The notes beneath the pieces were generated by a model. The model searched no databases. It worked only from the letters and a program-made list of their open reading frames with translations, and had not been told where the DNA came from. Shown here in pieces: positions 1 through 11,400 of a stretch of 64,000 nucleotides of DNA (the stretch's first letter is position 1; each line of letters opens with the position of its first letter). The translations under genes and the position numbers were made by a program. This stretch comes from Asterias amurensis (taxonomy: Eukaryota > Echinodermata > Asteroidea > Forcipulatida > Asteriidae), in the NCBI RefSeq assembly GCF_032118995.1, contig NC_092657.1, positions 193,391 through 257,390 of the forward strand. Reading direction: 5' to 3'.

Positions 1-777
1 TATATTTTTTACTTTTCATGAGCTAGGTCTGGGAGGGCACATCTTTTTAATAACAGGTTTTTTTCTTCTTTTTGCCTTCCCCTGGACGGCCTGTGCTTGT
101 TTGAATTGTATTGTCCGAAGAATTAAAATAAATTTTAAAAACTTTTGTTTTAAATCTAATCACTTGGTCTTGTAGTCTTTTTACATATTTCTGAATGGTG
201 TCCTTTGCATTGCCGACCATTGTGGGGTTCTCAATTGACCCTACACAGAGAGAAACCGTTAGTTTTAAATTAAGTCACTTCGTAGGTCTGTACTCGTTTA
301 CATATTTTAAGCATTGAGAGCAGTCTCTGCTGTACTTGAGTTCAATCTGAGTTTTAAGTGCAGTATACATTTTGTACCTACCTTCTAAGGTTGTGTTATG
401 AGCAGTTCATCTTGGCCATCATTAGAATCTACCACTCGATGTACTCCTCCATGGTTTGATCATTTCAAATAGCAGTAGATGTTAGGAATCTGTCTGGGTC
501 CAATAGTGCCAAGGAGTTCATTGTATTTCTGTGATGCCTCTACATCTTCAGTTTACTGTCACATGTTGCTTGTATGTTGAGTCCACCTCATGATGCTTAG
601 TGTGTCATGAGGAATGTTGAAAAGTCAATCTAGAAGAAAGGAAAATAAACACAAGATGAGTTTCTATGCATGTACCATCACAAAGGTTCAAATACAACAA
701 GTCTGACAGTCTTGCACCTTGAGAAACTATACTGCACTAATTGGGACCCAATCTCATGGCTCTGCTCAGTGCTTAAC

Positions 778-1063
778 AGGCTCCCACTCGTGCAAGTCAG
801 AAGTAAAGAATCGACGTTTGCGTAAGCAAGGAATTCTGTGCTTACATCAAGCTCATGGGTTTGCGGGGAAGTTAGGCTTGTGTTGGTGTGTACACTCCCT
901 GATTCCATCCCAAATGCTAAAACCCCAATTTGTGCCTACGCCCCCACCCCTTCCTTCTCGGCCAGGTTGGACTAAACCATTCTGTGAAAGGGGTGTTACA
1001 AGGCAGTACGGCAGTGTGTGGGCGGCGTCCATTCAAGTAAATAGCTTGCACGAGTGGGAGCCT
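778..1063. repeat. Short element bounded by a 19-bp perfect inverted repeat
   Basis: The word AGGCTCCCACTCGTGCAAG at 778-796 reappears as its exact reverse complement at 1045-1063. The 248 bases between do not look coding. Outside the arms, AAACTATA (about 724-731) and TATAGTTT (1064-1071) also pair, so the element may be slightly larger. A small non-autonomous DNA transposon is the simplest reading; no target duplication is obvious. Confidence 0.4.
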
Positions 1064-1334
1064 TATAGTTTCTAGAAGTAGTACTGGACCAATCAAACTT
1101 CACAGTTTGTTACAGAGGTATAACAGTTAAATTTGAACACCATCAGACTATCCAGTCAGTTGCTATGTCACATGATAAGGGGCAAGCTTTCGCTTAGTTG
1201 CGATAAGGTATACCCTCCTCACCACAGCGTAGTGGGAGGGTTACGAAGCATGCTCAAATGTAAAGGGCGACATGGTCAAACACGTACAATTTCGACAGCT
1301 AGTCAACAGATTTGCTCTATTTTTACTACTTTTG

Positions 1335-1504
1335 AAAAACTTACCAGATCCCAGAGCGAAACAGTCACAAATGTCCCAGGTTCTATTTTGACCAAAAGTA
1401 AAGTGTTGAACAAATCGGGAAGTCACAAAATGGCGATGCGACAGGTTAAAAATAGAACCAGGGAAATAATGTGACTGTTTCGCGCCTGGATCTGCTAAGT
1501 TTTT
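1335..1504. repeat. Foldback element with arms of about 56 bp
   Basis: Arms at 1335-1391 and 1446-1504 are near reverse complements (left AAAAACTTACCAGATCCCAG, right the inverse with a few changes), separated by about 55 bases. Transcribed RNA would form a long hairpin. It is probably a MITE remnant. Confidence 0.55.
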
Positions 1505-2035
1505 GTCCTTTTTCTTCAACATATCTTTTCAATTGTGCTTTTGAGTGTTATTCATTAGACATTGAAGATTAAGTTCGTGTTCATAGAATTTGTGTCATGA
1601 TTTTTGAAAGTGGTAAAAAGTCTAATGTAGACTTGTTTTCAGTTGTTCACAAGTAATGGTTTAACTTTTTAAATAAAATCGTGGAGGGTGAGAAATCAGG
1701 ACAATCCCATTTTTAGGGTCTTCAAAATTCAGAAACCAGGACTCTTTGGAGAAAACCCAGGACAGTTGGCAGGTATGCCTTTATATGTTGAGACACATGT
1801 ACACCTAGTGAAAAGAATGGTCTTTGTTTAGATAACAATTACCAAAAAGGGGTCCAGCCAGTGCCTTTATTAAAATTAGTAGTTATTTCATTTACTTTTT
1901 AGGTAACTCCCTCCCTCTCACCACACACAAGTGGAGGCGAAAGTGTAAGGCCTATGTTTTTTATTGCATAAATTCTAGAAAAAGAAAACAAAACTTATTT
2001 GAAATTGTGTCTGATACAGCCTTTTTGCCCAATGT

Positions 2036-2990
2036 GCGCAGCGTGATAGCCCACCTTGTTGGGCTGTTAATGGCTCTGGTTTTAACATCGGTCTCATCAC
2101 TATCGCCATTACAGCCCACCATAAAACGATACAAAAAATGCTAATGTGGTGTAGTTTGATTGCTAATTTCTCCCATTTAAAAAGGTCCTATTCTACTCCA
2201 GCGTACCTCATTTTATTCCTTACATTTGTGGCATTACTACGGCGCATCACAGGGCTTACTAAATGATGACTTTGTCCAGATGTGATGATTTGAAAATTGG
2301 TCCCCCTAAAAAGTGTACAAAAATTACAATTAATGTGACTCTTTTAATGATTCTCCACCTGTTAAACGTTGGCGCCCGGCAAAACTAAATATATGTATTT
2401 TGGAAGGTGACGTGGCGCTGCGCGCTGTAGCTGGAAACTACCATCGCATCACCTCATACATATTACCTGTTTACCTGTATACCTGTCATATTTACATTAT
2501 TATTCATATTTACTTTGTACACGCACGCAAAATAATTGATAAATCAGCGTAGCCGTACCGCGTCATGTGACGTTACCTCTTGGATATTCATGACTTGCAA
2601 GATTTGCCTGGTGCCCCGACTTCACACGACCAACAAGAGGAGAATCATTAAAAGGTGGCGGCGCCCATGAAAGATTCACGTTAAATGTAATTTTTGTACA
2701 CGCTTTTTGGGGACCAACTTTCAAATCGTCACATCTGGACAAAGTCAACATAAATTATGGTAAGACCTATTATGCCTCATAGTAATTCCACAAATGTAAG
2801 GAATAAAATGAGGTACCTTGGAGTAGACTTTTTTTAATGGGAGAAATTAGCAACCAAACTACCACGCATTTTGCGAAAACTTAGCGTTTTAGACATGTAT
2901 CGAAGGTGGGCTGTAATGTGGCGACAGTGATGAAACCGATGTTGTTAATAGCCATTAATAGCTCAACAAGGTGGGTTAGCAGCGTGTTAG
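2036..2990. mobile_element. Non-autonomous DNA transposon with arms of about 350 bp
   Basis: The left arm (about 2036-2365) and right arm (about 2625-2990) are diverged reverse complements over most of their length. Shared blocks include CCACCTTGTTGGGCTGTTAATGG on the left against its inverse on the right, and CTTTGTCCAGATGTGA near the inner end. The roughly 260-base centre is not coding. The size and architecture fit a foldback or MITE-type element; no transposase is visible. Confidence 0.65.
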
Positions 2991-3026
2991 CCTTCATCAA
3001 GGCTGTTGACCTACTGTTCCCCTGCC

Positions 3027-3817
3027 CAGTTCGCTGTTGCCTTGCTCAAGGCAGTCGCATTATTCGCTCCGAAAAGATGCGCTGTAAACCAACCGGTATA
3101 CCCTGTTCGTGGTGCGTGCGATCACACCGCATGACCCACACGTATACACAGTCAGAACGTTCGAATACTGTTCACACAAGTCATCGCACTCGTACCACTA
3201 ACCGCATGCGGAGGCCGTAAGGCCGACAGCCTTGTCGAGTCTGTTTCTTCAGGATTTAATGTGTTGTATTGAAAAAATTAGGGGGGGCTCTTGGACATGC
3301 TAGTATGCAGCTCATGAATATGTATCGTTCGTCACACCTATCAGACAACACAAGATGTTAGGCAAATGAATTATTCATTTTGACATCCAATCACGCACGC
3401 TTATCATGCTCGCTGAGCGTCCGTGGTGGTGGTGTGTGATGATGTAGAAATGTCTCGTCTTTCGCGGGCATTATGGTAATGAGCTGACCCTGGGAACTCT
3501 TTGCTTATTATAGTAATGAGGTCAGTGGCTTCAACAGACTCTACAAGGCTGTCGGCCTGACGGCGCCCGCATGCGGATAGTGTACGGGGGCACTGTGTCG
3601 TGCGATGTTACGCAGAGTGAATACGAGTGGGTTTCATACCACGACTTTTTTCGGAGTGAATAATTCGACCGCCTTGAGCAAGGCTTCGTGTGATCTCACA
3701 GTGTGTACACGGGTGGGTCATGCGGCACGCACCACGAACAGGGTATATGGGTGGGTTTACAGCAGCGTCTTTTTGGAGCGAATAATGCGACTGCCTTGAG
3801 CAAGGCTAGGTTCGCTG
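3027..3817. mobile_element. Second inverted-repeat element, abutting the first
   Basis: The left arm (about 3027-3243) and right arm (about 3536-3817) are reverse complements, including GGCCGACAGCCTTG at 3221-3234 and its inverse near 3545. The word CTTGCTCAAGGCAGTCG (3050-3066) pairs with sequence at about 3788-3804 and, in a diverged form, with a further copy near 3670, so the right arm carries an internal duplication. A related GGCCTTGATCAAGGC word lies at 4261. No coding frame is supported. Confidence 0.55.
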
Positions 3818-4289
3818 CACACGCATGCAGTGCACCAGAAATGTACATTACCATACATTGTACAGCGAGAACAGTATAGCGTAGTCGTGCGTAGGGATTT
3901 CTCCCTCGCCGGCCACCATTACAGCAACTACAGCCACGAGCACATGTGTGCGTTTGCTTGCAGAACGTTGTGATTGACATCGCAGCGAGAGTTTATAGGT
4001 CAACCGACGACCAATGAGAATGGGTTGTTTGTATACATTAGCAAAATGAGCTCCGCCCTAAATTTTGGCAGTTACAAAACCAGCAAGGCGCTACCTAGGA
4101 AGTACCCATGTACCGTAAGTGTACCGTACACAGATGGTACATGTACATGTACAGTACTTATGAGTACATACGCTGTACACAAATTATATGCACTGTGTTA
4201 AGTATAGGGGTGCGCTGGCGGAATTCAGTGATGGGGACTGGGATTTTGCAGATTGCGGCTGGCCTTGATCAAGGCTAGCAGCGTGTCTG

Positions 4290-4372
4290 TTAAAGGAACA
4301 TTTTGTCTTGGATCGGACGAGTTGGTCAATAAGAAGCGTTGGTAACCGTTTTTTATAAAATGCATCCCATGG
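4290..4372. repeat. Fragment of the palindromic family seen at 19458
   Basis: It begins TTAAAGGAACA, continues through GGATCGGACGAGTTGGT and ends near AAAATGCAT, matching the left end of the full copy at 19458. It is one end only, truncated on the right. Confidence 0.6.
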
Positions 4373-5087
4373 TGTAGGTATGTGACAAAACACACCCACA
4401 GCAATCGTGAAAGTGTACAGAGCCTCGTTTTCGTTTTTTAAGTCCGTGCACATATTCGATCTTGCGCTGAACACATCGGCAAAAAGGTGCCCTAACAATC
4501 ACCCTTTTAATGACGTATAAGTTATTTTCAGAAAAGTACACAAGTTATGATAACGTAGAGCACATCTCAATGATTATAGAAAACTAATCGATTTGCTCAG
4601 AAAATACATGAATCTTTGGTCATTGTACTTTCAGTGGCACTGAAATATTTTGTACAAAACGGCAGTCAAGTAGTCAACAAAATCGTGTTTTTATGCATTA
4701 AAGGAGCAAAATCTAAGTCTTGCCTCCTTGAAATTGATGTTTAGTATTTAATTTTGAGTTGAAATGTGAAGTTTAAATGCAATTTGTAGTTGCGTTCATA
4801 TTTTTTTGGAATACGTAAAAAAAACAAAAAAACAAAAACAATCGCAACGTTAAATTCATGTAACAGGAAAAAACAACCGAGAATGGTACTATTTTTAACA
4901 ATTACATTGATGTTTTCACGCCATCTTACTTGATCCATGGTTTCTTTATTTGAAAACTGTTAATATTTTGTCGGAATCCCTGTTAAAGTACAATGTTTGT
5001 AGATATTTAATTGACGATAAAACTTACAATACACATGGAAAATGTAGTGGAAGGCCATTAATAAACGAATAAATTTAAATAATTAAT

Positions 5088-5110
5088 TTTTTTTTTTTTT
5101 TTTTTTTTTC
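5088..5110. repeat. Poly(T) run
   Basis: An uninterrupted run of about 23 T. It could be the A-tail of a minus-strand retroelement, but no retroelement body is recognisable beside it. Confidence 0.7.
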
Positions 5111-5221
5111 CTCAGTCCGAAATAGATTGTGTTAAAAAGAAAATAAAGAAAAATTACATGGAACCAATATACCAAATTGCAGAGTAAGGCTTTCAGAACT
5201 AAGTATAAAATCAGTACTAAG

Positions 5222-5325
5222 TATGGGTAGTGAGGTGGACGGTGGGAACGGTGGGTGGGTCTTTCTGGCGGTGGGTGGATAAGTTTGTAGGCTGACAGGC
5301 GGTTGGGTTGGTGGGTGGTCAACTG
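5222..5325. repeat. G-rich degenerate GGTGGGT repeat
   Basis: The plus strand carries repeated GGTGGGT-like words with several GGG runs, including GGTGGGTGGGT at about 5249. The complementary strand is C-rich. It is a degenerate minisatellite with modest G-quadruplex potential. Confidence 0.5.
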
Positions 5326-5682
5326 ATGATTTAATTATTACTGTTTAATGTTATTAAGCCTATTCTAAGCTTTCCATTGATACCAAATTCATGAAAATTG
5401 AACAAAAAATAAGGAAACAACAACATTTTTGGAAGATCTTTTATTCACATCATTTCGGTCACAAAGTCCGATTCACTTTTGTGTTGTAGAAGTTCATTGG
5501 ACACAAATTAGGCTAACTTGGCAACACAAAAAAATTAAATAACTTTCTTATTACTGGTCTGACAAAGATTATCTTGGTGTCATTTGAAAGGTCCCTTCAA
5601 GAGCTTTCCAGCAGTTTCAGTTTCAATGAAATCCATTAACTTTTCATTTTTTTGTCACATAACCTACATGGTGGGGAAGATG

Positions 5683-6014
5683 CAGTAAAAGTTGAATACA
5701 AATATCCACACAAATTTGCCGTGAAATTGCGTGGTATTCCTATCACTGTGCGAACTAATAGAACACGGTCGGCCTTTTATTGGAGTAAAAAACTTGACTC
5801 CCATACATTTAATACTATAAATAAATGGCCGACCGTGTTAGTCTATAAAATGAGGTAAAAGGAAAACCGTGCAATTTCGAGGCAAGTTTGTGTGGATCAT
5901 TGTATTCTACTTTACAACATCTTTCTACCCATATGCATTTTATAACAAACGGTTACAAACGCTTTTCAAATACCAACTCGACCGACCCATAATCTGAGGC
6001 AACGTGTTCCTTTA
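5683..6014. repeat. Second copy of the palindromic family of 19458
   Basis: The right arm closely matches the 19458 copy (GGTAAAAGGAAAACCGTGCA, then ATAACAAACGGTTACAAA, ending GTTCCTTTAA). The centre is a near-palindrome around the GGCCGACCGTGTTAG word. The left arm is truncated and more diverged. Confidence 0.7.
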
Positions 6015-6599
6015 ACACACGTGTAACGTTACGGCGGGTAAAATCGCCATTTTAAAATAGAATTCCGCTCTTAACTGAACAATAAACTCGTCATTTGTGA
6101 AGGTTTTACAACCTGTGCAAGAATATCAGTTCAAATTTTCAACCACGAAATACCAGAGGTTATGATACATGCATTTAAACGAAGGAAAAGTGTTTATTAA
6201 TGAAGAAATAATGGAAATTTACCTCGGCCTCTTCTCACTTTGCATCCCAGAAACGCTGACCTGGTCAAACGCTGTCCAGACGCGGATTTCCGAATAACCG
6301 AAACACTAGCCGGCTACTAAAGTCGATATTTGAAAGAACACTAATTTTTGAAAACATAACGCTAATGTATAGGCAAAAGTAGAAGAAATATAACGTAAAT
6401 GGAATCGATCCTTAGCAAGAATCGATTTTTTTTTTTTGTCGACAAGGAATGACGATTTTTCAGGACGGACCCAATTTCTTTGCCTAACAATTATCTGCTA
6501 AGCAACGATAAGCAGGATACCAGGCACAAACTTGACATGAGACAAAGTAGTTTGGCAGGTAACTTTTTCCACTAAGCATAGTTTTGGGTTGTGCTTAGC

Positions 6600-6766
6600 T
6601 CGTTTCGAAACCACGGCTTGGGCTTCAGATTCAGCCATCAGGCTAGTTTGGCCCCGCGTGCGGCGTTGTTTTGCTTAGTGTACTTGCACACTGAACTAGG
6701 CTCCAGACGAGAAAAGTGGAGTCTGAATCCGAAGCGGAGCCGTGAATTTGAAGGGGCCTGAAACTT
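6600..6766. repeat. Inverted-repeat MITE, ACCACGGCTT type
   Basis: The left arm contains ACCACGGCTTGGGCTTCAGA and the right arm (about 6715-6766) the diverged inverse, with GAAGCGGAGCCGTG. The spacer is about 60 bases. Non-coding. Confidence 0.5.
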
Positions 6767-7318
6767 GGCCAGGTACGTCGAAAGTGGATTGACCTCATGA
6801 CCTCGGTCTTGCGCCCTCATCGGGACCAACTTTTTAACATTAAATTCAGATAACTGGTCTTTGATCTCTCAAGTAGGCAATATTTTGGAAATAATAGTAT
6901 TTTTTCTTTAAAAATAATCGAATAAATAAATTAAAAGTGACAAATAAAAAATCAGCATCGTTTAACGTCATTAGACTTGAACTTTCGTCGATCTTTGACC
7001 TAGTTTTTAGTTAACTTTAATTTCTTCGTTCTGTTGTCTATGGCACATTTATATTTATCTATTTTATTTATTTATTTTCCACAGCACAAGCGCCAAAATT
7101 GGATGGATACAAAAATCATTAGATTATACAATTTTATTTTATAAAACCTTTATACAAAAAATGCGACATATCTCAGCAAAGAAGCTGTTTTGTGAGGAGG
7201 GGTTGGTGGTGGTATTTAAAGCCAGTGCATGGTAATGCACTAAACATGCTAAGAATTAGCAGGTAACTGGGTTGGGGTCCTGTTTCTCTTTTTTAGTTTG
7301 ATATCTGTGTGGTCGCAA

Positions 7319-7639
7319 TTAAAGGCAGTGAACATTATTGGTAATTACTCAAAATAGTTATTAGAATGAAAACTTATTTGGTCACAAGTGATGGAGAGCT
7401 GATGATCGTATAACACATTGTGAGAAACGGCTCCCTCACTGAAGTCCAGGTCTCGAAATCAAGCATCTGAAAGCACACAATATTTCGTGTGTTATGTTCT
7501 TTCATTATTATCTGGCAATTTCGACAACCAATCGAGCTCAAATTTTCCCAGGTTTGTTATTTTATGCAAATGTTGAGATCCAGAAAGTAAGAAGACTCCT
7601 GGTCTTTGACAATTACCAAAAGTGTCCAGTGTCTTTAAT
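7319..7639. repeat. MITE copy A (AAAGGCAGTGGACACTATTGG family)
   Basis: The left end reads TTAAAGGCAGTGAACATTAT and the right end TTACCAAAAGTGTCCAGTGT then CTTTAA, a diverged terminal inverted repeat of about 27 bp. The body shares GTGAGAAACGGCTCCCTC and AATTTCGACAACCAATCGAG words with the copies at 13057 and 31899. Same orientation as the 31899 copy. Confidence 0.75.
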
Positions 7640-8149
7640 AAAAACTTGCTGACTAGCCGCTGCAAAACTTTTGAAAACATCCCAAATTGGAGCGCCCCTG
7701 TTCAGTGTTACTGGGTCTATTCGTTCCTTTTCTTCATTGGGTTTGGCTGAATGGACATTAACAACACTTAAATGTGCATAAATGACTCACTAGATTTGTG
7801 AGGTTGCAAATGGTATGGTGCCAACAGGTGTATTGTGGTGAACCCTGCGACATGTTTAAGTTAAGCATTGTCATGAATGGCAAATTCCAATGTGCCATTG
7901 TTTTTGCTAACAAGCCTTATATTTTGTTTAATTTTAAAGCAAATACACATCCTAAAACCTAAAGTGTCATTGAATTTATTCCATTCTATTTCAAGCAGAA
8001 AAAGCAGATTAAAAAAAATGGTTTTACTAAGTATAATTTTCTACTATCAAAACATTGGAAAATATTATTGCGTTGTCCACTTTTTGTCCTCCATATTATG
8101 GAGCCTCACGCAGCATATTGGTTGGGAATGTATTGGCCGGTGAGGGCGC

Positions 8150-8156
8150 TATATAA
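8150..8156 (+). promoter_or_regulatory. Possible TATA box of the glycosyltransferase gene
   Basis: TATATAA lies about 340 bases before the chosen start codon, with an inverted CCAAT word (ATTGG) about 17 bases further upstream. Spacing would allow a leader of about 320 bases. The surrounding GGGCGCTATATAA also resembles the tail of SINEs found in such genomes, so this may be chance. Confidence 0.25.
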
Positions 8157-8498
8157 CTTGGTGAAAGTGGTCCTTGTGGTTCAGGAAACACAGTTATGTA
8201 ACAATGATGTTATAAACTACAAACAACACAATATAAGGGAGTGTTCTGATCCAACACAAAATAATTGACCCCAACAACAAAAGTCTCTTTTAAAACTGAC
8301 ATTCTGTTTTTTCCCCACGTGTGTTTAGGAAAGCAGGAATTTGGGGCACAAAAGGCGAGCTATTCGAGTCGGTCAATGCAGATGTTCTGTTTTACGTCAG
8401 CATTCCAACAAGGAATGCATTTTTGGGGTGCCAAGTTGGTGTTGTCATCTCCATTTAGAAGACGGTCAATTGCAAGCTGAAAGTCTGACTATTCCAGT

Positions 8499-11400
8499 AT
8501 GACTGTTCGTGTCAAACGTCTACGTCTCTATCTGTCTGTTTGTTTGGGTGTGTGTCTCTGGATTTCTCTTGTACTGCCTCTTTATGTGCGATATGACTTT
8601 ACAGAGCCCAGTGCAGTGCCTAGTGCAGAGGAACACACGACCCGTTCCTCAAGGGTTCATGTTAAGAAAGGTGAGATCTTCAGTGAGACCATTTTTTTCG
8701 GTTAACCCGAACTCTGTCAACAATCAAAACTTCTTGCAAATTGTTTTAAAGTTATGACCGTTGAAAATTATATTTGATTATAATACTATTACATAATCAG
8801 AAAAAAACACGATACAAATTACTAACTGATTACAGGAACTAAACAATATCATTCTTGATCTTAGCCACTTCGCTCACGATGAGTCTATAGTAAACAAAGA
8901 CCTAGAATACAATTCATGACCCCACCCCGAATAAAACTTTTAAAAAAACGTACGTTAAAAATTACCTACAAAATAAATGTACCTACGGAAAGAGAAGAAA
9001 CAAATTGCTTTGAGAAAATTAATGCAAAACTTTCTTTCTCTCTTATACTACTGGCATATTCTTATAAATTCCACAGACAACGATCTCATTAATGAAAAAA
9101 ATGGCATGTTTTTTCCGTAGTGCAATTTGATGAAGACATACTCCCTCAATGTGAGAATCCACCAACCGAAGTCAACACAACTTTCTTCAAGTACATGAGA
9201 AGATTTACCGGGCGCAAAATGGTAAGAACTAAAACATGAAGATTCTTTAGCTCAAACATGAATTTTCAATCGTTCTTATAAAACATTATGTTGATTAAAA
9301 GATCTTTCTCTGGTTTGCTTAAAGATGTTATACACAGCCATCTACCCTTCTGATGGAACTAAGTTACGAGGCCGGCGGAGGGGTACAGAAGCAAATGAAA
9401 TCATCCCATCTAAAGTTGTATCCAACTTGAAAAGCATGTATCAATCCGCACTTAAACACAGGTTAGTAAAAGCTTTGTCTCAGTTTTGTTCGAATTCCAA
9501 TCATCTATTGTTTTAAGTCAAGGCTTGAAAAAGTTCCGACAAAGAATAACACTTATTTTGCCTGAAGGATCTAACTCTCATGTCATAACAATCATAGCTG
9601 GTTGTATTCACCTGCAGAGGTAATGAATTCTCTACTTTAGCTTGCTGCAGTGTAGATATTTAAAGGAAAGTTTCATCATTGTGTTCTGTTTTTAGGAATA
9701 CTGACATCGATGTATGTCATGTGGAGAGAACAACGTTGTTTTCAAGCTTGGTCATTTATTTTATAGATACGGTGAGATTTGAAGTTTTATCTTTTCCACG
9801 AGCATTGTCTTTTCGTTTTGTATTTCATTTCTCTAGAAAACTTGTTTCGTTCTGACAGTAAAAAGTATTCCCAAATCGCAGCTGTGTTCCCTCTTAGGCC
9901 CCTTATCGAGACAGGTATTTTTTTCCACTTTCATTAATATTTATTCTTTTTCCCCTTTTTCTTCAGAATGATTTATGGGAATGTGTTTTTATAATTACCG
10001 ACTTTGTTTTCCCCCCACAGAGGTCTTCAGACAACGCGAGTGAACCGCAGATAAAGCATTTCGTTTCAATTCAACATGGCGCCCTCTGTTGTCTTCCAGC
10101 CTACAGAGTCGATCTAAGACGCACGGTGGTTGTCGTGGCAACATCTATGAATCTCGGTCCAGCTTGGATACGCCATTTTATCAATGAATTCTCAGAGGTT
10201 TTTCAAACTTTCACTCTCATGAAATCAAGAATATTTTAAAGATATAAGTTGAGAGTCTTAAGAACCGAGAAAGTGCTGTGGGGTGTGATCCGTGATTTAA
10301 AATACAGTTTCTTGAATAGGCTGGTATAGCTCAGTTGGTAGAGCGCCGGCACGTTAATCCAGAGATCGCAGGTCCAAATCATGCCCTTGTAATTTGTATC
10401 TATATTCAACCCAAAATTGCATTAGTTTCATTATAATAATCATCAATCAAACTGTTCAATATAGTAATCTGGGGTAGGAGGTGTTCAATCGGGGTTGCGG
10501 ACACTTTGTAAGAAATTGTAGTTTAGAAGGAACGTCAAATTTATACAACTCAAAACAATATTAATTGTGTATGTTTTGATTTGTAATAATTTACAGATCA
10601 TTGAGCAGACAAAAGAGCAAAACTTCCGGATTATTTTGAGCGACTTTACGAGTGGGCCGAATGATATACAACGACTATTTGATGAATCTATACTGAAAGA
10701 GAGGTAGTTATATAACCAATGTAGAACATGTCAACCTTACAAAATTGTTGCTGCACATAGAACTACAGATCACATTTTACCCGGCAATTCGACCACCGGC
10801 AACTATTAATACCTTATTATTATTGTTAGTGAATTACCAAAGCTATGAGCTTCCCTTGCTGTAATGTGTGAAAATTATTCTAACGAATTGCTTGATTTTT
10901 TTGAAGGGCAAAGGTCATCAATATGAATATGCATTACAACAAACCAATTGGAGTTGAAAAGGCTGTAGAACTTGTGCAGGTAAAGTATATAAAACATTCC
11001 TTTAAATAACAATGGTTATTACCAATTATGTGTCAATATTTATATTCACAAGGATGACTTACAACTCAATGTCTAAAATAATATGGTTTGCCCGTGCTTA
11101 ACAATGTATAAATCTGTCCTCCCTCATAGGAACAAGTGTATCCATTATTTATTGTTTATTAATTTACAGAATCCAGATGACATTATCTTCTTGTGTGATT
11201 TTCACATCGAGATTCCTCTTGGTTTCATCAACATGATTCGCAAGGTAATAACATATTAATTATTATTTGTATTTTACAAAGATCTTTTAACGTGATTGTC
11301 TGATGGGACCACATACACTGTTGCAATATTCACTAGTATCTTATAGAGATAACCAACTGCCATGCAGAAACAAGGCAATTATAATCAAAGGTTGTAACGG

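Larger units (their letters stand above)
1..8498. other. Gene-free, repeat-rich flank
   Basis: No coding exon with a recognisable domain and good splice sites was found on either strand. Open frames here are short and mostly lie inside inverted repeats. The stretch holds a series of palindromic elements, listed separately, and AT-rich unique sequence. The segments 60-770, 1510-2030, 3830-4280, 4400-5080 and 7640-8140 show nothing I can name. Confidence 0.6.

Noticed and set aside
10320..10390. Functional tRNA gene
   Set aside because: The A box is good, but the acceptor stem cannot pair and the B box is degenerate; a SINE head fits better.
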